Assembly (NCBI RefSeq): GCF_910592395.1
Contig: NC_088309.1
Location: 6,636,501 to 6,700,500 of the forward strand
Origin: Lineus longissimus
Taxonomy: Eukaryota > Nemertea > Pilidiophora > Heteronemertea > Lineidae
Direction of reading: 5' to 3'
DNA length: 64,000 nucleotides
Shown here in pieces: positions 14,801 through 34,400 of the stretch; the first letter of the stretch is position 1; each line of letters opens with the position of its first letter. The notes under the pieces are model-generated. The model saw only the letters and a program-made list of their open reading frames with translations. It was not told the DNA's origin and searched no databases. The position numbers were made by a program, and so were the translations under genes.

Positions 14801-17663
14801 GATTTGATTAAGTGGTTTCAGAGGTCTACAGTGCACCAACCATTCATGTGCTTTTTTTGTTACTTTTGGATTAAGCAAAGTTTTCTACTTGTGAGCTCCA
14901 TTTTAGAGGCACTGCGATTTATATCCCCCAATAAAATTCTCAAGTAGTTGAAATTTTTTTCAAGAAAGTTCACAATTCCCATTAAATCAGAAAGGCGGTT
15001 CCAGATTCCAGCATTGGCGATTTCTTTGTTTGTGTGTGTGCGGAAGTGTTTAATGGGGGTGCTCGCGCTAATTATTCTCAGCTTACGACTCCCGCCAGGT
15101 GAGCTGATCTGATAAACATTCATCTAAATTGGAACTAGTGGTAAACAAACAAGCAAACTTGCAAGAAATGGCTCCAACTACCGATTTATTTCCCGTTAGT
15201 CTGTCTGAGACTATTCATGATTTGAACATCGAGCGTAACATTTTGATTAATGCTAATTGTTTTACTCATCATTGCATTATCATGTTCAATCATAAATGCA
15301 GCACAAATCATTAGGGTGAGTTGGCATCTCAAATTGTTGACGTTGTCAAAAAAGCTAAAAATGCCTCATGCTATATTAATTGCTTTGGGCGGTTTGAACT
15401 ACCTTTGATGGCCTTCTTGTGCCTTGCTCTCAGGCTTGTTTTTGGAACTGCGGCCAATTAGTGTCAAGGTGAAGGGGACAATAACCTGTATGAATGCTCA
15501 CTGTAAGTTAATAATTCAGTCAACCAGTTAATGAATGTATCCGTTGTAAGGATATGAATATTTCAGGGGTACTTGTGTCGGTCAGATTGCCAGTTAAGAG
15601 TTTGCGTGCAGGTGCACACTTGCTCTGACTCCCATCCGTTGGATTAATGATGAAGTATGGAGCGAGACTTGTTGCTTCCAAAAGTTGGTACTCGTGAACA
15701 ACTGAGAGATTTCCTGCATGTTGCCCCGCTAGTGAATTTGGTTAGCAACGAGCTCAAAACAAAATCAAGTGCAGCTATCAACTGGTGATTTGTAGTGAAT
15801 TGCTCAACGCAGAAATAAATGTCATGTGTCTCTGCAATAAATATCGCTACTGTCTGCAGTGTCTACAACGCACGTTAGCGTTACCTCGTCACTCTTTCAA
15901 TATTTCAAAGGTCGAAAAAAATTGTTGAGTTGCAAAGTGGCAAACAAGACGCATCTATGAATTATTGAATATCGTAGAAAAAGTATTTGTCTTGCCACTT
16001 CAGGAGTAATTATAGAGACCTTAGAAAGTGTGATTGTATATTTTCTTAGTTGAACAAATGCTTGATAATGTTATACATAACTTGGGAATGAAATCTTGCC
16101 CTTGCGCTGACTTCAAAGGGAGCAAAATAAAAGAGTATTTATTTGTGCTTGGGTTCCGCGTATGTGCCAATGGCGGGTGCACGTCCTTCTTTAAGAAATA
16201 TTGTTGTCCGCACGAATCTGTTCTGCACATATTACAGAACGGAGACAATGGTGACACAAGGCGCAGGGTTGGATAAGTTTTTTCGGCTATGATTCGTCAA
16301 TGTGGGTGGCAGGGGCCACATGATCTTGTGCAACGTATCATGATATTACAGAGTTCATACAGTAGCATTGTGTTGGTGGGGTCAGTAGCATTGTGATGTG
16401 GGATCAGATACTTTTTGACCTCTCTATAGCCCCTCTTCTAGTGCACTGCATGCTATCTCGCAAAAAACTGGGAGAACCCCTTTTTGATGAACAAACTAGT
16501 CAGTTGTAATTCTATTTGATAAAATCTTTTCATAATCAGTCGCCCGTATTAGAGAGAGTGTCTAGGGTGAAAATGACTCAACTGTTCAAATGTACATCGC
16601 CTCCTCTGACTAACAATGGCCTCACTAAACTATTCCGATATTACACGCAGCTTTGATTGTGTTTATAATGAAAGTGAATTCTATTGGGATTTAGCGGGAT
16701 GCCACTTGCAATTGGAAGCGAAAACTATCGATGGTGTGATTGTGTCGGCAAAAGTATAATGACGTTCTATGATATGTTATGGGATCACAGAAATTGATAT
16801 TTGTAATCAAAATTGATATTTGTAATTGTCAGTTTGTTGGCTTTTGTCCTGAAAAATTGGTTAAATTTTGCAGCTCATGTAAGCACATGTAAGGGCATCT
16901 CATGTATGATTTCACTTGACTCAGAACCGCGGAAATTTAACATCCCGACTACACATGTAAGCGGTTACGTGACAACAATTCATAATTCTTCCCCTGGCAA
17001 TTTGATATACTGTCCCAATATCGTCATCATCACAATCTTCAATATATTATATTATTTACTGAACTCTTGTGGCTGCGGTGTAATCTCGTTTCATTGCCAA
17101 ATATTGGTGGTGCTGTGCGGTGTGGATGTGTATTGTTGTATACTAGAATACCAAACCATCGGATATAACTCGTTGGTACTCTTTGACTTCATACTCGAGT
17201 ACGTACTTGTGATGGGACAATGAGAGCAGGAATCCTCGTTCATTGATTCTCTGATCCTGCCATCTAGTGGTAAGAGAAAGACCTATAAGTCAGGTCACTG
17301 GGATCTCAGACAAAGTTCTGCATTATGCGACTGATTTGACGTCCAATTTGTCTCCTATTAAAGAAAGTGGTCAGGCAGACAACATCTCGACAACACTTTC
17401 TTTGCGCTTTTTGTCTCACGCTTGTCCTCTTCTCTTCTTACAGCTCTTGATTAATTTCAGGACTTTTTTCGGGTTTTCAACAGATAGTCATCTAAGGCCA
17501 CATGGTATAGGGGTAATGAATCCTGCATTTCCAAAGGATGGTGGAGAGAATAGGTTTCCTAATCCAAAGTGTCTAACTGCATCGAACTACACTGTCCAAC
17601 CCTTTTGTATCCTTGTCTTTTTCCATCCAATTGCTCATGTTTTTCCATATTTTCTCATTGTAG

Positions 17664-23463
<5,800 letters not shown>

Positions 23464-26400
23464 GAAACTACGTGCAGGATGACATTAATCTGAACGTTCT
23501 AAGAGTCTAAACAAGGATGATGGGCTGCAGTGGGATACGAGAAGAACTATAGGACGAGATGTCAAAACATTTTTTGCAGTCATGGTCGTCAGCAGAATTG
23601 CCTGTAAGTTGGCAAAAGAAAAGGACAAAATGCATTGGCCTCTAAAGTTGGTCAAATTTGTGATATTTCTTTTGATCGAAGTAACTGAAACAAAATAATG
23701 AGATCAAATGTTTTCCAAATGAGAGTTAGTATGTTTAACTACAAAAGGTTGTTTATGAGTGTTGTAAAATGTGTACTTTGTGCTGTGAGAGGGAAAAGGA
23801 AATCTTCTGCCAGAAAAAATGAAGATAACAATGCAAATACCATATTGAAATGAAAGATTATCAATTGGCATTTTCTGGTGCTCGATACATGTAAGTAATA
23901 TTGACATGATACATGAAATGCATTGGAAGTCCTTTGAGAATATTTCGTCAGAAGATGGTTGTTTTTGTAATTTTGCTACTATGTAGCATTGGTTGTGTCT
24001 TGCGGCTTTGACCTTTGGAGTCGATAGCCTGGTGAAGATTCAAAGATATTGGAAAAGGTGTGTGTGTAAAAGTGGCTTACCGGGTTCTTGCACGCACCCT
24101 CGCACTTGTGAATTTACTCAATGAATTGGAAAAATACCAGTGATTCCATGTAGATATTGAAAGGTTTAAACCATTTCGAGATTCATTGATTCCAAATTGC
24201 ACATCTTATAATGCCTTCGATTCTTCCTATTGAGCAAAGTTGGTTTTGCTTCTTGATGTAAATTAATGAGATATATTCTGTATTATATATAAAGACGTAT
24301 GTAAATAGAAATTATTCACTTGTTATATCAAAAATGCATTTATTAAGTTTCGTTCCTGTACATTGCTTCCATCCAGTATAAACAGTATATGAATGTTCAA
24401 AGTAAGTTAAATTGTTGTCACAGTTGATGGTGCAAAGTATGCAATTTCAATCTAGTTTGTGACAATGTGTAATGCATGCACGGGGACCCTGACGATTTGA
24501 ATTTGGTACCACTTAGAAGGTTAGTGGCTCCTGACCAGTTTTACAGTATTCCATGAGCCATTTACTCGTTTATTTGAGGCGTATGGTAATTTTGGTGAGG
24601 AGCAGGGGCCTAATGCTATTGTCCGTTTAGTAGCTCACTTGAGTTCTTTAAGGCTAGGTATTCATAGCTGTTCCCTTGAGAACTCGTGGACTTGTGGTGT
24701 TGCCAGGGCATGTCCCTGGTTCAACCAATTGGAACATCGAAGCCAAAGAAAGGTTCACCTTGCTTGTGGTGCGTTACAAGGTCACAGGCAGACAGTCTGT
24801 CGATACGCAGCCTTGGTTGTGACAGTCATTGGTCTGTAGGAAAGCATTGCAAAAACAGTAAGAAACTTCATGCCCATATTCTTCCTTCAAATTTGGCCCA
24901 GGAAGTTAAATTTTGTTGCTTCTGCCTTCCGAGCATATTGCCACATACAACTCTGTGTATAGTCAGTCCAATGAACTAGTCTGAAAATATAACAAAATAG
25001 GTAGAAATTATCATAAGTTGCCCAAGTCTGTCATCTACATGTTTGTCGGGGCAATAAAGAAATAATACTGTTTGTTGCAAAGAGTTAACATTCGGTCAGT
25101 GTTGAGTATACGGCCATGTTTGTTCGTGTACTTGGATGTCTACTGTGTATGTATGTCAATAATTGTTGATTAATCCCAGTGTGTCTTCGAATTATTGCAA
25201 CTAAAGGTGCATTGTTACATACTGCACACCCAAATATGTCAGCTGCTTTTGTGTTCAAAGGTATTTGTCATTTAGAAATTTGTGCAAGAAAACGGAATTG
25301 TATTGGCTGAATCAAATTATGAAAACATATTTGGGTTTGACAGTATTTTTGCTGTCATAAGCTTATGTCTCATGCTGCTGATTTTAAAGACATTCTGTTG
25401 AGATGACGTGGTTACCCGTCATTGACAAGGTTAGTTATAAATTGGGTGCTAACAAAATGTTACTGGAGACGAAAATGCTCTTTTAACCCCTTTATGTTTA
25501 ATTTCCCGATTCATCCATGATTAGTTCAATATTCAGATTATTCAAGCAAAACAGTTGGAATATAAAAAGTGTTATAGAATCTCAGTGCAAACCGCAAAAT
25601 GTTATAAAATTATATGACTCGCCGAATAGAATATATTACGCAATCGGCAATGTGAACCGTACAGTATAACAATGGATGGATTACTATGTAAATAAAACAG
25701 ATGATGAGAGAACAATGTAGTCTTCAGATGTCAACAACTGGTATGGTTTGTTACAATAGACCAACATCAGTGCTCTAGCAAAGCTACTGACGCTATCTGG
25801 CTGGCAGTCAACAATATTTTGTCTCTTTATTTGCTGTAGAACTTTATTTTTTGTGGAAATGTAAATGTCTACTTCTTAAGATGAGACTTAAGATTTTTTT
25901 ACCTTGGACATGTTCTTATTAAAACTAAACGTTTCTTCAGGGCAGTATTCATTAAGACTTATTTTTATACGTTTTTAAGATTTTTCTACTTGTTTATTTG
26001 ATGCTTCCCTATTTTTCACTGCCTCAGTGTTGTGACAGTTGACAGAATTCAATGTAGAAATGACGAGTTCGGATGCAAAAGGCACTATAAATACCATTAA
26101 AAAATGAGACAATCGAGGTAAAATGAAGCTGACAGTATTAACTGGAATCTACATACCTATTACAATTTCAATGCAAAACTTGCAAAATCCAATCAAAAAT
26201 CATGCAAAAACCATTAAAGACACTGCAGAAAAGTTGAATTTACTCGAGAAAACCTGAAGTGGATTGTGATTTTTGCTTCTTAACTCTTCAAATTGTATGA
26301 AAATCAAAATTTACGGTGATAATCAAATCTATTGTATTTATGAATATTTATGTCATATATCCAAAGCTGTTTTCAAGATGATGTCTTGTTTATACACGTT

Positions 26401-27031
26401 CTCATTGTTCTGTCATTAAGGTATGGTCGGCTAAGGATGCTATAGGCCTGCACTGTCTAAATAACTTCCAAATATAAGTGCTGGGACTGGTTCTTATTCT
26501 TCATGTTAAGGTGCACTATTACTGAACAGTGATTCATGGGGGAGGGATATATTGCTTCTCATAGATGCACTGGTTTTTCACCAAATCCTGATAAGACTAT
26601 TCGCTGGACTTTTTAGTAACAGGAGGAAAGTGAAATTATTGTCTTTTTTGACTATGATACTATTCCAAGCAAGGTCTTTACTTCTAATGCAAATGTGAAA
26701 AGTTTCATTCCTTCAGGTAATTATGAAGAGACCTTGATTTTCTTACAGCATTTTGTTGGGACGGGGGAAATTTTTTGTGATCCGAAGTACTTAGTATTAT
26801 CAAGTATCCATTCTTGGTATAATAAAGGAAAGGATATCGCCAAAACACTGAATGGTTGTACTCCCGTGCTTGGTTGTACGTACATGTATAAATTGTTATT
26901 GCATACTTGTTTGCCTTAATTTGGCTGATGCGAGTTGAATCGAGGTGTCAATGAAAGGAGAATCAAAAGCTGTACAAAGCAATTATTAAATTAAGATTGT
27001 AAATTCACTCAGGATTTTATCATGAAATAAA
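23464..27031 (+). other. Presumed long 3' UTR of the ZNRF3-like gene
   Basis: The sequence after the stop codon is AT-rich and has no supportable coding exon. Several AATAAA-like motifs occur (near 25,056 and 25,690). The one at 27,026-27,031, in a typical AT-rich setting before the downstream minisatellite, is the best candidate for the distal end. The extent of the UTR is inferred. Confidence 0.5.
27026..27031 (+). promoter_or_regulatory. Candidate polyadenylation signal (AATAAA), ZNRF3-like gene
   Basis: AATAAA sits in the context TCATGAAATAAAGGTTTG, followed by a T/G-rich stretch. It is the last such motif before the minisatellite and NLE1. Confidence 0.5.
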
Positions 27032-27240
27032 GGTTTGATTTGATTGAAAATGTAACTCAACGCTCTTGGTTTGATTTATCTATGAGTTTCTTGACCAGGA
27101 TAGTTCTATGAGTGGTGCAAGACAATGATTGCCCACGGAAAATAGTTGGAGATAGTAAGTTGTCTGCCATCCCAAGTGGAACCTATTGCAGGTGCTACCT
27201 ACTCAGGTCCACCATCAAGGACATTTCCAAGCTGTTTTGA

Positions 27241-28055
27241 GTAGTCCACGTGGTCTTGAGTAGTCAATGCCGGATGTCCGCCTATCATTGCCCATCACTA
27301 TAGAGATAGTCCTGTCTTGAGTAGTGTATGCTGACACAACCTATCATTGTCCACCACTATAGAGATAGTCCTGTCTTGAGTAGTGTATGCTGACAAAACC
27401 TATCATTTGCCCACCACTATAAAGATAGTCCTGTCTGTAGTGTATGCTGACACAACCTATCATTGCCCACCACTATAGAGATAGTCCTGTCTTGAGTAGT
27501 GTATGCTGACAAAACCTATCATTGCCCACCACTATAGAGATAGTCCTGTCTGTAGTGTATGCTGACACAACCTATCATTGCCCACCACTATAGAGATAGT
27601 CCTGTCTTGAGTAGTGTATGCTGACACAACCTATCATTGCCCACCACTATAGAGATAGTCCTGTCTGTAGTGTATGCTGACACAACCTATCATTGCCCAC
27701 CACTATAGAGATAGTCCTGTCTTGAGTAGTGTATGCTGACACAACCTATCATTGCCCACCTCTAGAGAGTCTTGTCTAGAGTGGTGTATGCTGACACAAC
27801 CTATCATTGCCCACCTCTAGAGAGAGTCATGGGTGGTGTTTGCTGACTGACACACATCATCATCATCCACCTCTGCTGAGATAATCTTGAGTGGTATATG
27901 CTGTCACAACCTATCATTGTCGACCAGGAGAGAGAGAGAGAGTCTTAGGTGGTGTTTGCTGACACATCTATCATCCACCTCTGGAGAGATAATCATGAGT
28001 GTCATAAACTGTCACTAGTACTGTCTGGAGTGATGATGTCACAACCTATCATTGG
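27241..28055. repeat. Minisatellite with alternating 59/56-bp units (115-bp higher-order period)
   Basis: Units containing tatgctgacacaacctatca and ccaccactatagagatagtc begin at 27,307, 27,366, 27,426, 27,482, 27,541, 27,597, 27,656 and 27,712. The spacings are 59, 60, 56, 59, 56, 59 and 56. The 3-bp difference is CTTGAGTAG versus CTGTAG, so the array expanded as a 115-bp dimer. Diverged units flank it on both sides, out to about 28,055. It lies between the ZNRF3-like gene and NLE1. Confidence 0.95.
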
Positions 28056-28408
28056 GAAGGCATTTAGGCAGTGATGATGTGATCCCAGGATGGGACACAC
28101 CTAGACAGGTGGTGGGTGGTGGGGACAGACTAACAAAACATGCATCAAACCAGGCTTATCCAATGCCCTTATTGTCCCACTCGACGCAATTCGGGACAAT
28201 TGTCACATTCAAATTTGTCAACGACAACCTAGAGGCAAGTGACGGCCAATGTGGAAAAGAGCACCGACAACCACAACGAAATGGTTGCGGCCATGAGGCA
28301 TGAAATATTTTACTGAGATAAAAGGCTTCAAATAGACAATTCGATAACTATTTTTAATTCTGTTTTCGATAATTAGTTATTTTGTGGCACAATCTATCTG
28401 TGATTCAA

Positions 28409-31400
28409 ATGGCAGACGGGTAAGTGCATTAGAACTATTCACACTTGCCTTGCAATGTTTGTCCGACTAACGATTTGGACATTTGTCCGCTTTTATGTAT
28501 CTTTTTGCGGACAGTCTCTTTGCTTCTGTAAGATACTCGGCATGCCGTCTTTTGACTAGGTGGTTGTGTGGGTTGTGCGACCTTCGATAGCTTGCCCCCT
28601 TTGTTAGGTGAGCCCTAGGACCTAAGGACAGGCTCCCCGCCCCTGCCCTGGCTCACTCCCCAGTTTGACATGGGGCTAGGGAGCGTATGTCAACCTCCTC
28701 CAGGAACCAATGAAAGTCTGTTATTATAATGAGGTAAACAATGACACGTGCTAGTCTTGTAGTTTGCCATCTTCAGGCAGCGATGATTGTGACGTCATAC
28801 ATCAGGTTGGTGTAGGCACGAAATTCTTCACCCGCGTGTAACGGTGTATTGCATGCTGTTTGACACATGTGTCTTGTACAACCATTATTAGACAATAAAC
28901 AATGGAGTTCGGTTTAGGCAAACAAGGTGAATAATCAAGTTATCACATCGTGCTAAATGCTACATTTTAGTCTTCAGTGTTGATAACAAGGTCTAGGCTA
29001 GTAGGCCTAAATCGGCTGCTAGCGCTAATTAGGCCCCTCAAGGGCCTAGATGCCAGCAACAGCACTAGGCCTACCATCATCCCGACACACATCATGTATC
29101 ATGTCCATCCATATGTGTGTCACACTGCACTCGGTGCTCTGTGTGTAGGCTGTACTGATCGTTCTGTTGTGTTCGGACTAGCACGTGTCATTGTTTACCT
29201 CATTATAATAACGGATTTTCATTGGTTCCTGGAGGAGGTTGACATACGCTCCCTAGCCACATGTCCCAGTTTGGTCTGGTGACACTCTAAATAATGCAAA
29301 TCATGTAGGCATTGTACTTGCCATAGACCAAGTGCTGTCCATCTAAATAGACCTTTTCGAAGAAGACCAATCAAAGCCTCTACAAATCAAATGCGCACAC
29401 TCAAAAGGCCTAAGCCGACTTTGGACAATACCATAGGCCTACGCCATTGTGAGTGTGAACCTTTGTTCCAGGTGAAGCGCATGACTGGTCAGCACCCAAA
29501 CAAACTTCTTTGAAAAGGTCAATTGAACACTGACTTACTTTTTCAGCGAAGGAGAAGGAAAGCGATTGTTGGCTCAGTTGAAGGCTGAGAATGGCGATCC
29601 ACTAGGTGCCCCATTTGATCTACCAGTTGCTATCACCACTGACAAACTGCAATTGATATGTAATGCATTGCTACAAAAGGTATGGATTGATTTGAGGTCT
29701 TGGAATGTGATGTATTCAAGCCAGTGCTGCAAATAGTTGATGAATAGTGCTTGTAAACATTGGTGCTACACACTGATCACTTGTATGTGTTACTTTTTAA
29801 AGCTTGCCCGACAAAAATTGTTTTGACATTGACATGAGATACTGGTAGAAATAAGTTCAGTCTTCTAACTCATTTATTAACATTAAAAAGGAGGATTGAA
29901 GGGTAGGTCTATTCCATTCAACTTGATTTATGTTGCTTAATGTCATTATTGCTTAATTGATTGCTTTCCAGGAACAAACTACGCCATATTCTTTCTTCGT
30001 TGATGATAAGGAAATCACCTCTAGTTTAGATGAAGCGTTGGACAAAGATGCACTCGAAAGTTCAGAGAAAGTCATTGAAATTGTTTACCAACCCCAGGCT
30101 GTGTTTAAGGTTCGAGCAGTCACAAGGTGTACCAGTACGATAGCTGGACATGCAGAGGCTGTGATTGCAGTAGCGTTTAGTCCTACAGGAAGGTAAGAAC
30201 TTCTTGTAAACATCGTTTGGCATTGTTGGTAAAGTCATATTCAGGAACAGTTGAAAAGTTTCACACTGGTTTTCATTTAGTCTCTAGTGATCTTTTAATG
30301 GCAAACAAATTCCTAGTTCCTAGTGAGTAACTTGTACCCCTGAAGTACCATCGTTGTGCTTCAATCTTTTCAGGCATTTGGCTAGTGGTTCTGGGGACAC
30401 AACTGTTCGATTCTGGGATGTAAATACAGAAACTCCACAATTCACATGCAATGGTAAGATAATCCCTCTACACCAAAAGAAATGTTAGAGTTTTCAGCAC
30501 CGAGAATTTGTGATGATAATTGCCTATTGTAGCATGCCTGGTGGAATATTATGAAATATAGAACCATATAATTTGTGTGATATGTAACACAGAGGAAAGA
30601 TTTGTCAATCTTCATAAATTCTTTCCCACAGAGAAGTATTGAGCGGTGATGTTGTCATTTCTAACTGTGGAAAAGCTGGTTCATAACTGTTATCTCAAAC
30701 GTTTCTTTTCCAGGCCACAAGCATTGGATATTATGTATAGCTTGGTCACCAGATGGGAAGAAATTAGCATCTGGATGTAAAAATAGTCAAGTGAGTTGTT
30801 TATCAGACACTTTATCTAAAAGTGTTATGAATTTAGGTTTTGACCACTAAGCAATTGCAACAGAATTGAAACTACTTTGACTGATGATAAAAGCACAAAT
30901 TAATACGATCACATTTATTGAAACCTTTTCCTTTCAGGTGTGTATATGGGATCCAACTACAGGGAAACAGCTAGGCAAAAACTTAGCTGGTCATTTAAAG
31001 TGGATAACGTGGTTGACGTGGAAACCTTTACATTTGTAAGTTACTGGAAATTTTAACCTTTTGCCAAATTAAAGATGAAATGATCAAATTCATTGATATT
31101 TTCTCCTCTTACGCAGAGTTACTGATGGTAGATCATTATATCTGATCATTGCAAGGTGTGACAGCTTGCCTTTCAAAGTCTGAGAAGTCGTCGCCTATGA
31201 TGTAGAAGGTCTCCACATCTGTGGTGTCTTAAAATGTTAGCATCCTTGTACGTTAGTCACAGTTATTTTTTAGGTTGCATAGATCTTGATGAAGATATCT
31301 TTTTTTCAGAGACCCAGAATGTAGATATTTAGCAAGTTCTTCCAAGGTAGGTGAGAAAGTGTAATTATCAAATACAATTGTTTTGCTGAGTTTTTTGGTA

Positions 31401-34400
31401 ATTTAGTATGATTTAACGCCACTTTTTGTCTCATGTGTGATTTTGAAACAAGTTTTCACAAAACCTCGATGAAGTCTCAGCATGTGATAAAAATCTATGA
31501 CATGTATTTTCAGGATGGGACAGTGCGGATATGGGACACAGTGCTGCAGCAGTGTAAATTTGTTCTTGCCGGCCATCTCCAGTGTGTCTCGTGTGTGAAA
31601 TGGGGTGGTAGTGATCTTCTTTATACGGCGTCACAAGATAGAACGGTCAAAGTGTGGAGAGCTGAAGATGTAAGGGAGTTGACTATTATTTTAAAGGAAG
31701 GCTATTGGTAGAAGCAAAGTTCCTGGAAGTTTCTGATAGGCTTTTGGCTTTCTGTTGAGACAAATGCACAGTCTTCTTTTTTATTTTTGGTAGTGTCAGT
31801 AGCTTTAGTCAATGATATGTACATCTGTTCAGTTATTAACACAAAGCCCAAGCCACATGAAACTTGACGTGTTGTTCGATAACTTCGACAATGAACAACT
31901 TCACATTCCCAGATAGTTTGAGTACCGTGACATGTAAATATGATGACACTCAATATGAATATGCAAATTGATCTTCTGTTTGCCATGTGGATGTATGTAG
32001 ATCTGTACTTCAGTTGCCCCTCAAGGATTGATCAAGCAAAATCCCCAAAACGTCACCTTCTTCAACTTTGTCATGTATATCGGAAAAACTAAATCTGAAG
32101 GTTTTGTTGACTTTCGAATGGTCATTTGTAATTACATTCCTAATGGTCACTTCTGACTAATGACTTCTAATGACTTTCCAATGGTCTCTTCTGACGACTT
32201 CTCATCACTTCCTTAATGGTCACTTGTTTTTTGCAGGGTGTATTGTGTCGAACGTTACAAGGGCACGGACACTGGGTGAATACATTAGCTTTGAGTACAG
32301 ACTATGTCCTAAGAACTGGTGCTTTTGATCCAGCAAATGCAACGATAGTGCCCCAAGATGTCTCCAGCAAATCAGGTGTGTAGCCAAGACATATTTTCCT
32401 GCCACAGTTGAATCTCCCTTTGCGGACACCTCTCTTTTCAGGACAACCTCTCTATAAAGGACACTATTTTTGGTCCCAAATTGGTTGTTTCCCTTCAATT
32501 TGACCTCTCCAATCAGGACACCTCTCTATTAAGGACAGCACTTGTCAGTCCAAAGGGAGTCTGTGATAGAGAGGTCCGACTGTATTTTCTGTTCATTTAG
32601 GACGTATGCAAAATTTTCAGATTTTTTTTGATACTCCCTCCCCTTATCCCATGCTTGCACTAGAGCCCATACTATCTCATTGAATTTAGCGCTAAAAAAG
32701 ACTTTTGCTTGCAAGTATACCCTGGTAACTACATGTATACAAATGCTGAAGATTTGTGATGAAATTCATTCTGTGTTGATATCAAAGTCTTCAAACAGAG
32801 ACCAAGCAAAACTAGCATCTTTTGAGATAATGCATTTTTTCAATATACTGTAATCTTAATATTTATGTACACCTGTAAGTATTCCTTCACCAGTTCTTTA
32901 AGACACCCAAGTATTTGTTTATATATATCTGGTCACATTGTCAGTCAGGATGGCTCCAGGAGTCTTAGAAAGAAGTGTTTTTGCAGCATTTTCCCAAAAA
33001 TTGCCGGATATCCTATACAATTAGTATTGTAGACAGCTCAAAAATGATTGTGGCTGCGGTCCTAGGTTTCCAGTCGTGCGGCATCTGGCGACGCCTGTTC
33101 GCCAGATTTTCTTTGCATCAGTCAGTGTGTTATATTTATAAAACTTAGTGGCGTTTCCATACACTTGAAGAGGTTTCATCGGTAGCGGCCTGGTTCCTCC
33201 GATAAAGGAATTCTCAAAATAATGAACCTTTCCGAATATATTTGTCATCTTTGTCTCATTTGACTCCAGAATTTGAGACATTTGTTTGACTTCAAGGCAT
33301 GGGTACGGTCCAGTTTTCCCTGATATATTGTATGTGTAAGCATCATATTTAATGTTACCGAACAACATACTGGGAGCAGGTAAAATGTACTGGAATGACA
33401 TTGTGATTGCAGTTCGTTTATCCTTGATGAAGTCTCCTGAACACTTATCCTGCGGAATAATTAGGCATTTCACCTTGTCTAGAATATAACAGTACCTCTC
33501 CTCTAGTATTGGTGATTGTCTTCGATGAAGATAATAATATGTCCTTAAAGCCTCGTTTTTATAGTTATAAACAACTTTTAAACTGTGCAGTCCAGTTTCA
33601 GCAACCTGAAATATACTCCCGATGCGAAGCCAGTAGTTCATGTCCGATCGATTAAAGTTCTTACAATTCTCCTCAAACGATGGATGGTGATAGAAAATAT
33701 CTATTGCATAAAAATATCTGCTCATATCTAAATCGCCTCTGGGTGTTTTGAATGTAATAATCGTTCCATATTTGTCCACTGGTGATATATGAACCATGCA
33801 CAATACGGACGAAGCCAAAACTAAATTAAACAACACCCCAGAATAAATTACGACAAGATCCCAAGTGGGTCGCCAGGGTTTTGCCTCAGTCTTCCTCTGA
33901 TTTTGTACGTAGCATGAAATAACGATGATAAACGCCACTGCAAGCATCGTCGTTATTATCATAACTGCTTTAATCACTTGATAATACGTCACCGCAACTT
34001 CTTGGCAAGCAGCTATCACATTACTTATCACAATCTGCGGGAAATTCTTAAACCAGACCATCACTAGGAACAACATTTGCTGTTTTATCATGATTCTGAA
34101 GCACAGCGCTTTACTCAGCACGTTGACGAAACTTGCCGTGCTGACTACTGTCCCCACGCAACAGAACACCAGCATGGAGCTCCGAATATGGACACTAACG
34201 GGACCGAGCACTAATCCTGGCTTAACGCGCAGTAGATTAACATAGAAAATCCAGTCGACGACGCAGTCTGCAATAATCCACATCACGCTGGCAAAACAGA
34301 CGAATGTCCTGATCGTGCAGCCGTGTGATTGGCCATCGCAACCAACGGCCATGGCATCACCGCCAGTTTGCTCGTCTCCAGCATTTTCAATCGTTTTCTT

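Larger units (their letters stand above)
1..17663. other. Long non-coding stretch, probably 5' intron or upstream DNA of the ZNRF3-like gene
   Basis: No exon that I can defend was found here. The open frames are short, often overlap on both strands, and lack paired splice signals or recognisable domains. The first recognisable ZNRF3-like exon at 17,664 begins in the middle of the PA domain, so at least a signal-peptide exon and the first half of that domain must lie upstream. I looked for the expected ectodomain residues (a GWVGVV-like segment) and did not find them. The region is AT-rich and contains a MITE copy, a 20-bp tandem repeat, a 16-C run and a degenerate repeat, listed separately. 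That it is intron rather than intergenic DNA is an inference. Confidence 0.55.

Noticed and set aside
16021-16276. Overlapping 78- and 80-codon frames on opposite strands, one Cys-rich
   Set aside because: Both strands are open over the same bases, with no signal peptide, no splice context and no family resemblance. Possibly a transposon remnant.
16813-17223. 136-codon open frame on the plus strand
   Set aside because: No ATG at the frame start, hydrophobic low-complexity composition typical of AT-rich DNA, and no splice or domain support.
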